Below, piece by piece: positions 53,392 to 61,397 of a DNA stretch of 64,000 bases. The stretch spans positions 1 to 64,000 of the forward strand of contig NZ_JACCKA010000029.1 of assembly GCF_013425525.1 (NCBI RefSeq). Reading direction: 5' to 3'. Made by a program: the position numbers and the translations under genes. The DNA comes from Luteimonas salinisoli. Lineage in GTDB: Bacteria > Pseudomonadota > Gammaproteobacteria > Xanthomonadales > Xanthomonadaceae. The notes beneath the pieces were generated by a model, which saw nothing but the letters and a program-made list of their open reading frames with translations, had not been told where the DNA came from and did no database searches. Positions within the stretch are counted from its first letter, which is position 1. Each line of letters starts with the position of its first letter.

Positions 53392-54285
53392 ATGACGCAG
53401 CCGCCCGCCGACGCCTTCCATCACCGCTTCCAGCCGTGGCGCCGTACCTTCGAGATCGGGTTCTGGATCGTGCTGACGCTGGTCAACGCGACAGGCAACA
53501 GCCTCACGGTATTGATGGATGTGGAGCGCCTGGGTCTAGGATTTTCCGCATGGGAGCCGGCGCTGTGGGAGTGGTCGAGCGGCTTGGCATGGCTTGCAAC
53601 CGTGCCGCTGCTGGTCTGGTTCACCCGGCGGTTCCCGCTGCACTGGGAAGGATGGCGCCGCCTGTTGCGGAATTACCTGCTCGCCAGCGTCGTGTTCTCC
53701 GTCCTGCACGTGCTGGGCATGGTGGCGATCCGCATCGCCGTGTACCGCGCCCAGGGTCTGGACTACGACTTTCAGCCCTGGCTCCGAGAGTTCTTGTACG
53801 AATACACCAAGGACGTGCGCACCTTCTTTACGATGGTGCTGTACATCGAAGGATATCGGTTGTTGCTGCGCCGCTGGCAGGGCGAAGCCAGCCTGCTGTC
53901 GGTACCCGACGAGGGACAGCCGATTGAGGCCGTGGACCGACCGGAACGGTTCCTGGTGCGCAAGCTCGGGCGCGAGTTCCTGGTGGCGGCGGCGGACATC
54001 GAATGGGCCCAGGCTTCCGGGAACTACGTGAACCTGCGGGTGAAACGCCATGACTATCCCCTGCGCAGCACCATCGGCGGGATCGAGGCAAAGCTGGACC
54101 CGCATCGCTTCGTGCGGATCCATCGCAGCTACCTGGTGAACCTGGGCCAGGTGCTGTCCATCGAGCCTCTGGAGAGCGGCGATGCACGCGTACACCTGCG
54201 CGATGCCACGGTATTGCCCTGCAGTCGACGGTATCGGGCGGACCTACGTGCGCGAATGGGTGCCGTAGACGAAGACAGGACCTGA
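53392..54285 (+). CDS. Membrane-anchored LytTR transcriptional regulator
   Basis: 297 residues. Four hydrophobic helices (about 22-45, 60-80, 98-120, 140-160) precede a LytTR DNA-binding domain (about 185-290) with WAQASGNYVNLRVKRH and HRFVRIHRSYLVNL. There is no receiver domain, so the membrane part must sense the signal. TAGAGT (53379-53384) is 7 bases before the ATG and no ribosome-binding site is seen. Divergent from an acyltransferase gene. Codon use is mixed. Confidence 0.9.
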   Translation: MTQPPADAFHHRFQPWRRTFEIGFWIVLTLVNATGNSLTVLMDVERLGLGFSAWEPALWEWSSGLAWLATVPLLVWFTRRFPLHWEGWRRLLRNYLLASVVFSVLHVLGMVAIRIAVYRAQGLDYDFQPWLREFLYEYTKDVRTFFTMVLYIEGYRLLLRRWQGEASLLSVPDEGQPIEAVDRPERFLVRKLGREFLVAAADIEWAQASGNYVNLRVKRHDYPLRSTIGGIEAKLDPHRFVRIHRSYLVNLGQVLSIEPLESGDARVHLRDATVLPCSRRYRADLRARMGAVDEDRT

Positions 54286-54390
54286 GGCGATCGAAGGCGC
54301 TACGCTGCGGCTAGTTGCCGACAAGGTTGCCCCGCGCGTCAGTGAAGGCTTGGTCTCGCGAATGTTTTTTTCCAGCCGGGCTGGGACGAT

Positions 54391-56220
54391 TCACTCCACG
54401 GTGACGCTTTTTGCCAGGTTGCGCGGCTTGTCGACGTCGGTGCCGCGCGCCAGGGCGGTGTGGTAGGCCAGCAGCTGCACCGGGATGGTGTGCACGATCG
54501 GGCTGAGCACGCCGACGTGGCGCGGGGTGCGGATCACGTGCACGCCCTCGGAGGGGCCGAAGTTGCTGTCCTGGTCGGTGAACACGAACAGCTCGCCGCC
54601 ACGGGCGCGTACTTCCTGCATGTTGGACTTCACCTTCTCCAGCAGCGAGTCCTTCGGCGCGATCACCACCACCGGCATGTCGGCGTCCACCAGCGCCAGC
54701 GGGCCGTGCTTGAGCTCGCCGGCCGGATAGGCCTCGGCGTGGATGTAGGAAATCTCCTTGAGCTTGAGCGCGCCCTCCAGGGCGATCGGGTAGTGCACGC
54801 CGCGGCCGAGGAACAGCGCGTGCTGCTTCGGCGCGAAGCGGTCGGCCCAGGCGACGATCTGCGGCTCCAGATTGAGCGCGTGCTGCACGCTGCCGGGCAG
54901 GTGGCGCAGCGCATCCAGATACTCCGCCTCCTGCGCGGCGGTCAGCCGGCCGCGCAGCTTGGCCAGGGTGGCGGCCAGGGTGAACAGCGCCACCAGCTGG
55001 GTGGTGAAGGCCTTGGTGGAGGCGACGCCGATCTCGGCGCCGGCGCGGGTGTAGTAGACCAGTCTGCTGGCGCGCGGGATCGCGCTCTCGGGCACGTTGC
55101 AGATCGACAGCGTGCGCTCCTGCCCCAGCGACTTGGCGTACTTCAGCGCCTCCATCGTGTCGAGCGTCTCGCCGGACTGGGAAATGGTGACCACCAGCTG
55201 CTTGGGGTTGGCCACCGCGGCGCGGTAGCGGTACTCGCTGGCGATCTCGACGCTGCAGGGCAGCCCGGCGATCGCCTCGATCCAGTAGCGCGCCACCGAA
55301 CCGGCGTAGAAGCTGGTGCCGCAAGCGAGGATCTGCACCGCTTCGATATCTTCCAGCACCTGTTCGGCGCCGGGGCCGAACAGCGCGGCGCCGAACGCGC
55401 CCTCGTCCATCACCGCCTCGATGGTGTCGCCGACCGCGCGCGGCTGCTCGTGGATCTCCTTCTGCATGAAATGCCGGTACGGGCCCAGCTCCAACGAGGC
55501 CAGCGAGACGTCCGACAGGTGCTCCTCGCGCTCGGTGCGCGCGCCGTGCTGGTCGAAGATGCGCACGCCGTCGCGGGTGACCTCGGCGGTGTCGCCCTCC
55601 TCGAGGAAGATCACCCGCCGGGTCGCCTGGACGATCGCCGAGACGTCCGAGGCGACGAAGTTCTCGCCCTCGCCCAGGCCGATCAGCAGCGGGCAGCCCA
55701 TCCGCGCGCAGACGATGCGCCGCGGCTCGGCGTGGCTGACCACGGCCAGCGCATAGGCGCCCTCCAGCTCCGCGACGGCGCGCTGCAGCGCCAGCAGCAG
55801 GTCGCCGGCATCCTTCAGGTGATGGTCGATCAGGTGCGCGATCACCTCGGTGTCGGTCTGCGACTCGAAGACGTAGCCCAGGGCCTCGAGACGCTCGCGC
55901 TGCTCCTCGTGGTTCTCGATGATGCCGTTGTGCACCAGCGCGACGCCGTGGCTGACGTGCGGGTGTGCGTTGAGCTCGGTGACGCCGCCGTGGGTGGCCC
56001 AGCGGGTATGGCCGACCCCGAGCTGCGCGCTGAAATCCTCCGCGCCGGCGGCCGCCTCCATCTCCGAGACCCGCCCGGTGCGGCGTACCCGGCGGACCCG
56101 GCCGCCGTCGACCACGGCAATCCCGGCCGAGTCGTAGCCGCGGTACTCGAGGCGCTTGAGGCCTTCGATCAGGACGGGGACCACATCGCGATCCGCGATC
56201 GCGCCGACGATGCCGCACAT
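54391..56220 (-). CDS. glmS: Glutamine-fructose-6-phosphate aminotransferase (isomerising)
   Basis: Makes glucosamine-6-phosphate for cell wall and LPS. 609 residues of normal length: the N-terminal glutaminase domain begins [16 protein letters not shown] with nucleophile Cys2 after Met removal, and two SIS sugar-binding domains follow, with [16 protein letters not shown] and the C-terminal [15 protein letters not shown]. The 3' end is the family target of Tn7 insertion. A glmS ribozyme is not expected here and none is seen. The gene is divergent from the sigma-54 export operon across 180 bases. A TACACT -10 lies about 25 bases upstream. Confidence 0.96.
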   Translation of the reverse strand: MCGIVGAIADRDVVPVLIEGLKRLEYRGYDSAGIAVVDGGRVRRVRRTGRVSEMEAAAGAEDFSAQLGVGHTRWATHGGVTELNAHPHVSHGVALVHNGIIENHEEQRERLEALGYVFESQTDTEVIAHLIDHHLKDAGDLLLALQRAVAELEGAYALAVVSHAEPRRIVCARMGCPLLIGLGEGENFVASDVSAIVQATRRVIFLEEGDTAEVTRDGVRIFDQHGARTEREEHLSDVSLASLELGPYRHFMQKEIHEQPRAVGDTIEAVMDEGAFGAALFGPGAEQVLEDIEAVQILACGTSFYAGSVARYWIEAIAGLPCSVEIASEYRYRAAVANPKQLVVTISQSGETLDTMEALKYAKSLGQERTLSICNVPESAIPRASRLVYYTRAGAEIGVASTKAFTTQLVALFTLAATLAKLRGRLTAAQEAEYLDALRHLPGSVQHALNLEPQIVAWADRFAPKQHALFLGRGVHYPIALEGALKLKEISYIHAEAYPAGELKHGPLALVDADMPVVVIAPKDSLLEKVKSNMQEVRARGGELFVFTDQDSNFGPSEGVHVIRTPRHVGVLSPIVHTIPVQLLAYHTALARGTDVDKPRNLAKSVTVE

Positions 56221-56257
56221 GGGAGAGATCCTGCTGGGGGCGGGATAGTGTAGCGGC

Positions 56258-56319
56258 GGTGTCCGCGTTTTCCGTGCCTGCGGACGCGTCCGCCCGTCGT
56301 CCGGACACCCGCGGACACC
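56258..56319. promoter_or_regulatory. Upstream activator site cluster for the NtrC-class regulator
   Basis: GGTGTCCGCG (56258-56267) and its exact reverse complement CGCGGACACC (56310-56319) flank a perfect 14-base palindrome (56280-56293, CGGACGCGTCCG core) and GTCCGGAC (56299-56306). GTCCG/CGGAC half-sites occur six times in this 62-base span, centred about 90 bases before the predicted sigma-54 start. It also overlaps the glmS upstream region. Confidence 0.75.
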
Positions 56320-56350
56320 TGCTGTTCACTTGTGGATCAACGACTTGCGG

Positions 56351-56367
56351 TTGGCACGCATCCTGCG
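56351..56367 (+). promoter_or_regulatory. Sigma-54 (RpoN) promoter of the MFP-ABC operon
   Basis: TTGGCACGCATCCTGCG has GG at 56353-56354 and GC at 56365-56366 with exactly 10 bases between, fitting TGGCAC-N5-TTGC except for one base. The start site would be near 56378, 23 bases before the ATG at 56401. The operon encodes its own NtrC-class activator at 61398. Confidence 0.82.
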
Positions 56368-56400
56368 TGAAAGAGGGGGAACCCAACCGCACGCCCGCCA

Positions 56401-57693
56401 ATGACCCGCCCCAACCGCATCCGCGACACCTCAGGCCAGGACAGCACCATCGCCGGCACGCCGCCGCTGCGGCGCAGCTTGCGTCGCTGGGCGCTGCCCG
56501 CCGCCGGCGCCGCCCTGGTACTGGCGGCACTGGTCTGGGTGATCGCCGGCTGGAGCGGCGGCGGACGCTCCTACGACGCCGCGCGCATCCGCATCGCCGA
56601 GGTGGAGCGCGGCGACCTGGTGCGCGACATCTCCGCGGACGGCCGGGTGATCGCCGCCAACAGCCCCACCCTCTATGCGATCGCCGGCGGCACGGTCACG
56701 CTGAAGGTGGTCGCGGGCGACGCGGTGAAGGAAGGCCAGGTGCTGGCCGAGATCGACAGTCCGGAGCTGCGCAGCCGGCTGGTGCAGGAGGAATCCACCC
56801 TCGCCAGCCTCCAGGCCGAGGCCGACCGCTCCGCGCTCGATGCGCGCATCGCCCGCGCCGAGGCGCGCAAGCTGCTCGACCAGGCCGAGGTCGAGCGCAC
56901 CGCCGCCGAGCGCGACCTGCAGCGCTACAGCCGCGGCCATGCCGGCGGCGCAGTGGCGCAGGTCGACGTGGCGCGCGCCGAGGACGCCCTCAAGAAGGCC
57001 GAGATCGGCCTGGCTTCGGCGCGCGAGGACTACGCGCTGCAGGGCCAGGGCGCCGGCCTGGACACCCGCAACCGCCAGCTGCTCGCGGCGCGCCAGCGCT
57101 CGGTGGTGGAGGAATTGCAACGGCAGGTCGACGCGCTCAACCTGCGTGCGCCCTTCGATGGCCAAGTCGGCCAGGTGCAGGTCGCGCAGCGCAGCAATGT
57201 CGCCGCCAACGCGGCGATCCTCAGCGTGGTGGACCTCTCGGTGTTCGAGCTCGAGATCAAGGTCCCCGAAAGCTTCGCCCGCGATCTCGGCATCGGCATG
57301 CCCGCGCAGATCCGCAGCGGGACCGAGACCTATCCCGCCGAGGTGTCGGCGGTTTCGCCCGAGGTCGTCAACGGCGAGGTGTCGGCGCGGGTGCGCTTCA
57401 GCGATGCGCAGCCGCCGGGCCTGCGCCAGAACCAGCGCCTGTCGGCGCGAATCGTGCTCGACACCCGCGAGAACGTGCTGATGGTGGCCAGGGGGCCGTT
57501 CCTGGAGCAGGAGGGCGGCAACCGCGCCTACGTCGTCGCCGACGGCCGCGCCGAACGCCGCCCGATCCGCACCGGTGCGGCCAGCCTCAATGCCGTGGAG
57601 ATCCTCGAAGGACTGCAGGAGGGCGAGCGCATCGTCATTTCCGGCAGCGACCAGTTCGACAACGCGGACCGCGTCCGCATCTCGGGAGAATGA
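56401..57693 (+). CDS. HlyD-type periplasmic adaptor (MacA-like)
   Basis: 430 residues with an N-terminal transmembrane helix (about 33-52). Next is a beta-barrel/lipoyl entry RGDLVRDISADGRVIAAN, a long coiled coil (about 115-215) and ALNLRAPFDGQVGQVQV. The C-terminal barrel-like domain ends AERRPIRTGAASLNAVEILEGLQEGERIVISG. It would couple the downstream ABC transporter to the envelope. First gene of the sigma-54 operon. The adaptor lies before a small gene (57696) rather than directly before the ATPase. Confidence 0.92.
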   Translation: MTRPNRIRDTSGQDSTIAGTPPLRRSLRRWALPAAGAALVLAALVWVIAGWSGGGRSYDAARIRIAEVERGDLVRDISADGRVIAANSPTLYAIAGGTVTLKVVAGDAVKEGQVLAEIDSPELRSRLVQEESTLASLQAEADRSALDARIARAEARKLLDQAEVERTAAERDLQRYSRGHAGGAVAQVDVARAEDALKKAEIGLASAREDYALQGQGAGLDTRNRQLLAARQRSVVEELQRQVDALNLRAPFDGQVGQVQVAQRSNVAANAAILSVVDLSVFELEIKVPESFARDLGIGMPAQIRSGTETYPAEVSAVSPEVVNGEVSARVRFSDAQPPGLRQNQRLSARIVLDTRENVLMVARGPFLEQEGGNRAYVVADGRAERRPIRTGAASLNAVEILEGLQEGERIVISGSDQFDNADRVRISGE

Positions 57694-57695
57694 AC

Positions 57696-57902
57696 ATGCA
57701 CCCCACCAGCGCCCTTCCGTTCAACTTCAACTGGAACCCGCAGCAGATCGCCGACGCGGTGCCGACGCGCCTGTTCGAGCTGGACCTGTTCGCCGACGGC
57801 GATCGCGCGGGCCAGCCGGCCAACCGGCCGGCGGCACGCACGCTGCAGCGCGGCTACCTGCAACAGCGCGCATTGCCCCGCCTGTTCCGCATCCACGGCT
57901 GA
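57696..57902 (+). CDS. Small 68-residue protein of unknown family in the sigma-54 export operon
   Basis: I do not recognise it. Third codon positions are G or C in 63 of 68 codons while about half of second positions are A or T, the base signature of a real gene in this genome. GGGAG at 57684-57688 is 7 bases before ATG 57696; an earlier ATG at 57690 overlaps the adaptor stop. The N-terminal half is hydrophobic-acidic (LPFNFNWNPQQ, FELDLFADGD) and the C-terminal half is Arg/Gln-rich (AARTLQRGYLQQRALPRLF). No signal peptide or membrane segment. It lies between adaptor and ATPase, immediately before an inverted REP pair, so it may be an operon component or an exported peptide precursor; neither can be shown. 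Confidence 0.8.
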   Translation: MHPTSALPFNFNWNPQQIADAVPTRLFELDLFADGDRAGQPANRPAARTLQRGYLQQRALPRLFRIHG

Positions 57903-57911
57903 CCGCCGCCC

Positions 57912-57984
57912 CCCGTAGAGCGGAGCTTGCTCCGCTGCTCCCGGCTCCGGAACCCACGTAGCGGAGCAAGCTCCGCTCTACGGG
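57912..57984. repeat. Second REP family: two 25-bp copies as a perfect inverted repeat
   Basis: 57912-57936 (CCCGTAGAGCGGAGC then TTGCTCCGCT) and 57960-57984 are exact reverse complements separated by 23 bases, and each also contains an internal AGCGGAGC/GCTCCGCT hairpin. It lies between two genes of one operon. Distinct from the GTAGGAGC family elsewhere in the window. Confidence 0.9.
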
Positions 57985-58022
57985 CCCGACAACGCACCGC
58001 CCATCCAACCAGGACTCTCGCC

Positions 58023-58754
58023 ATGTTGCACATGCAAGCCGTTTCCAAGGTCTATCGCACCGAACTGGTGGAAACCCATGCCCTGCGCGCGCTCGACCTG
58101 CACGTGCGCGAGGGCGAGTTCGTGGCGGTGACCGGCCCCTCCGGCTCCGGCAAGACCACCTTCCTCAACATCGCCGGCCTGCTCGAGACCTTCACCGGCG
58201 GCGTCTACCAGCTGGATGGCGTCGACGTCAGCGGGCTGGGCGACGATGCCCGCAGCCGACTGCGCAACCAGAAGATCGGTTTCATCTTCCAGAGCTTCAA
58301 CCTGATCCCCGATCTCAACCTGTTCGACAACGTGGACGTGCCCCTGCGCTACCGCGGCATGAGCGCCTCGGAGCGCAAGCTGCGGATCGAGGACGCGCTG
58401 GGCCTGGTGGGCCTGGGCTCGCGGATGAAGCACTTCCCGGCCGAGCTTTCCGGCGGCCAGCAGCAGCGCGCGGCGATCGCCCGCGCCCTGGCCGGCAGCC
58501 CGCGCCTGCTGCTGGCGGACGAGCCGACCGGCAACCTGGACTCGCAGATGGCGCGCAGCGTGATGGAGCTGCTCGAAGACATCAACGCCGAAGGCACCAC
58601 CGTGGTCATGGTGACCCACGACCCGGAACTTGCGGCGCGCGCGCAGCGCAACGTCCACATCGTCGACGGCGTCGCCACCGACGTGGTCCGCGAGCCGTCG
58701 CTGCTCGGCAAGGCCGATTCCAACGACGCCGCACCAGCACCCGCATCCGCCTGA
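58023..58754 (+). CDS. ABC transporter ATP-binding protein, MacB/LolD type
   Basis: 243 residues: Walker A GPSGSGKTT around residue 40, Q-loop FIFQSFNLIPDL, signature LSGGQQQR, Walker B LLLADEPTGNLDS and H-loop THDP. This is the LolD/MacB/FtsE-like class that works with FtsX-type permeases. It starts at ATG 58023 after the REP pair and ends 10 bases before the first permease. The C-terminal 25 residues are polar and extend beyond the usual core. Confidence 0.95.
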   Translation: MLHMQAVSKVYRTELVETHALRALDLHVREGEFVAVTGPSGSGKTTFLNIAGLLETFTGGVYQLDGVDVSGLGDDARSRLRNQKIGFIFQSFNLIPDLNLFDNVDVPLRYRGMSASERKLRIEDALGLVGLGSRMKHFPAELSGGQQQRAAIARALAGSPRLLLADEPTGNLDSQMARSVMELLEDINAEGTTVVMVTHDPELAARAQRNVHIVDGVATDVVREPSLLGKADSNDAAPAPASA

Positions 58755-58764
58755 GGCCGCCGCC

Positions 58765-60075
58765 ATGCTCGCCTACTACTTCAACCTCGCCCTGCGCAGC
58801 TTCGGCCGCAACCGGGTGCTGACCGCACTGATGGTGCTGGCGATCGCACTTGGCATCGGCGCCAGCATGACCACGCTGACGGTGTTCTACGTGCTTTCCG
58901 GCGACCCGGTGCCCGGCAAGAGCGACCGGCTGTTCGCTGTGCAGCTCGATCCGCGGCTGGCCAACAGCTACACGCCTGGCGACGAGCCACCGCAGCAGCT
59001 GACCCGTTATGACGCCGAAACGCTGCTACGCGAGGGCCGCGCGCCGCGACAGGCGCTGATGACCGGCGGCAGCGTCAACGTCGAGCCCGAGCGTCAGGGC
59101 GTGGATCCGTTCAACGCCGACAGCCGCTACACCTCCGCGGATTTCTTCGAGATGTTCGCAGTCCCGTTCCAGTACGGCGGTGGCTGGGACGCCGACGCGG
59201 ACGAGCAACGGGCGCGGGTCGCGGTGATCAGCAAGGAAATGAACGAGCAGATCTTCGGCGGCGGCGACAACACCGGCCGCACGATGCAGCTCGACCGCAC
59301 GACGTTCCGGATCGTCGGCATCCTGGACGAGTACCGGCCGACCCCCAAGTTCTACGACATGAACGCTTCGAACGGCTACGGCGACATCGAGCAAGTGTTC
59401 CTGCCTTTCAGCACCTCGCGCGACCTCGACCTCGCCCGCAGCGGCAACATGAACTGCTTCCGCCAGCGCGACCCCGGCCAGAAGGACACCGATCTGGGAG
59501 CCGGCTGCGTGTGGATGCAATACTGGGCGGAGCTGGCGTCCGCGGCCGATGCCGCCGACTATCGGCAGTACCTGGTCAACTATTCCGCGCAGCAGCGCAG
59601 TGCGGGCCGCTTCGAGCGCGAACCCAACGTCCAGCTGCGCAACGTGATGGAGTGGCTGGACTTCAACGACGTCCTGCCCAGCGACGTCCGCCTGCAGATG
59701 TGGCTGGCCCTCGGTTTCCTCCTGGTCTGCCTGCTCAATACGGTGGGCCTGCTGCTGGCCAAGTTCCTGCGCCGATCCAGCGAGATCGGCGTGCGGCGCG
59801 CGCTGGGCGCTTCCCGGCGCGCGGTGTTCACCCAATGCCTGGTCGAGGCCGGCACGATCGGCCTGGCCGGCGGCGCGCTGGGACTGGCGCTGGCCTGGCT
59901 CGGCCTGTGGGCGGTGCGCCAGCAGCCGACCGACTACGCCGATCTCGCCAAGCTCGACCCGGCCATGCTGTTGGTCACCTTCGCGCTCGCGCTGGTCGCC
60001 AGTCTGCTCGCCGGGGTGCTGCCGGCCTGGCGTGCCTGCCAGATCGCTCCCGCCATCCAGCTCAAGTCGCAGTAA
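58765..60075 (+). CDS. ABC transporter permease, MacB/FtsX type (first of two)
   Basis: 436 residues: one N-terminal helix (about 20-45, VLTALMVLAIALGIGASM), a large periplasmic MacB_PCD-like domain (about 50-310), then three C-terminal helices including the FtsX core LRRSSEIGVRRALGASRRAVF. This is the half-transporter layout of mechanotransmission ABC systems. ATG 58765 follows the ATPase stop by 10 bases. It has a Cys pair around residues 230-245 in the periplasmic region that the second permease lacks. Confidence 0.92.
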   Translation: MLAYYFNLALRSFGRNRVLTALMVLAIALGIGASMTTLTVFYVLSGDPVPGKSDRLFAVQLDPRLANSYTPGDEPPQQLTRYDAETLLREGRAPRQALMTGGSVNVEPERQGVDPFNADSRYTSADFFEMFAVPFQYGGGWDADADEQRARVAVISKEMNEQIFGGGDNTGRTMQLDRTTFRIVGILDEYRPTPKFYDMNASNGYGDIEQVFLPFSTSRDLDLARSGNMNCFRQRDPGQKDTDLGAGCVWMQYWAELASAADAADYRQYLVNYSAQQRSAGRFEREPNVQLRNVMEWLDFNDVLPSDVRLQMWLALGFLLVCLLNTVGLLLAKFLRRSSEIGVRRALGASRRAVFTQCLVEAGTIGLAGGALGLALAWLGLWAVRQQPTDYADLAKLDPAMLLVTFALALVASLLAGVLPAWRACQIAPAIQLKSQ

Positions 60076-60085
60076 GGGGTCCGCC

Positions 60086-61312
60086 ATGGAAATCCGTCCC
60101 ATCCTCTCCACGCTGCGCCGCCACAAGACCGCCGCCGCCCTGATCGTGCTGCAGGTGGCGGTGACGTGCGCGATCATCTGCAACGCGGTCTTCCTGATCG
60201 CCGGCCGCTTGGAGGCCGTCAACCGACCCACCGGCATCGACGAAGCCGGCATGGTCCGCATCCAGCTCACCGGCATCGGCCAGGACGCCAACCCGATGGT
60301 CGCCACCCGCGAGGACCTGGCGGCGCTTCGGGCGATCCCCGGAGTCATCCAGGCGGCCAGCGTCAACCAGGTGCCGCTGGTGAGCTCGTCGTGGAACACC
60401 TCGATCGGCACCGCCCCCGGCCAGGTACAGCCCACCCTCAATGCGACCATGTACATGGGCGGGCCGGAGCTGTTCGAGACCATGGGCCTGCAGCTGGTCG
60501 CCGGCCGCGCAATGGCTGCGGACGAGTTCCAGGACTACGACCAGGAGGAAGGCTTCCGCGGCATCACGCCGAGCACGGCGGTGGTGACGCGGGCGTTCGC
60601 CGAGCGGGTCTTTCCCGACAGCGACGGCTTCGGCGTTGGCGAAACGTTCTATTTCGGCGAGGATCCGGTCCGCATCGTCGGCGTCGTCGATACGTTGCTG
60701 AGGCCCAATTTCAGCTCCATATCCGATGACCCCGGCTACTCCATGGTGCTGCCGGTTGCGGTTCCCTACACGCTGGGCGGCAACTACCTGATCCGCACCA
60801 CCCCCGAGCGCCGCGCCGAAGTGCTGGAGGCCGCGGTCCGGACACTGAAGGAACGCGGCGGCAGCCGCATCATCCTCGAGCAGCAGACCTACGACGAAAT
60901 GCGCGACGACTACTTCGCCCAGGACCGGGCCATGGCGTGGCTGTTGCTGGCGGTGATCCTCGCCCTGCTGGTGGTCACGGCCCTGGGCATCGTCGGCCTC
61001 GCCAGCTTCTGGGTGCAGCAACGCACCAAGCAGATCGGGGTGCGGCGCGCGCTGGGGGCCACGCGCGGACAGATCCTGCGCTACTTCCAGACCGAGAACT
61101 TCATCCTCGCCACGGCCGGCATCGTCATCGGCATGGTGCTGGCTTTCGGCCTCAACCAGCTGCTGATGGAGCGCTACGAGCTGGCGCGCCTGCCGCTGGT
61201 GTACCTGCCGGTGGGAGCCGTCGCGCTGTGGCTGCTCGGTCAATTCGCGGTGTTCTGGCCGGCGCGGCGCGCGGCGGCGGTGCCGCCTGCGGTGGCGACC
61301 CGCAGCGTCTGA
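60086..61312 (+). CDS. ABC transporter permease, MacB/FtsX type (second of two)
   Basis: 408 residues with the same layout as its neighbour: N-terminal helix (about 15-40), periplasmic domain, and FtsX domain with VQQRTKQIGVRRALGATRGQIL. The two differ in sequence and presumably form a heterodimer. ATG 60086 lies 10 bases after the first permease stop. The late REP-free gap to the response regulator is 85 bases. Confidence 0.92.
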   Translation: MEIRPILSTLRRHKTAAALIVLQVAVTCAIICNAVFLIAGRLEAVNRPTGIDEAGMVRIQLTGIGQDANPMVATREDLAALRAIPGVIQAASVNQVPLVSSSWNTSIGTAPGQVQPTLNATMYMGGPELFETMGLQLVAGRAMAADEFQDYDQEEGFRGITPSTAVVTRAFAERVFPDSDGFGVGETFYFGEDPVRIVGVVDTLLRPNFSSISDDPGYSMVLPVAVPYTLGGNYLIRTTPERRAEVLEAAVRTLKERGGSRIILEQQTYDEMRDDYFAQDRAMAWLLLAVILALLVVTALGIVGLASFWVQQRTKQIGVRRALGATRGQILRYFQTENFILATAGIVIGMVLAFGLNQLLMERYELARLPLVYLPVGAVALWLLGQFAVFWPARRAAAVPPAVATRSV

Positions 61313-61397
61313 CCGGACCGCGGGCACCGCGCTATCCTGCGGACGGGGCACCAGCCGGGGTCCCGTCCGCTCCGTTTCCCACTTCCGACCGCCGCCC

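Noticed and set aside
54330-54390. Tn7-type end downstream of glmS
   Set aside because: The location is right, but no TGTGGGCGG-type terminal repeat and no tns genes are visible.
54361-54390. Intrinsic terminator for glmS at the CCAGCC...GGCTGG hairpin
   Set aside because: The T-run precedes the hairpin on the + strand and becomes an A-run after it on the glmS strand, so it is in the wrong order for either neighbour.
56085-56220. glmS ribozyme in the leader of glmS
   Set aside because: Family known from Gram-positive bacteria; no conserved core sequence seen and the leader is short.
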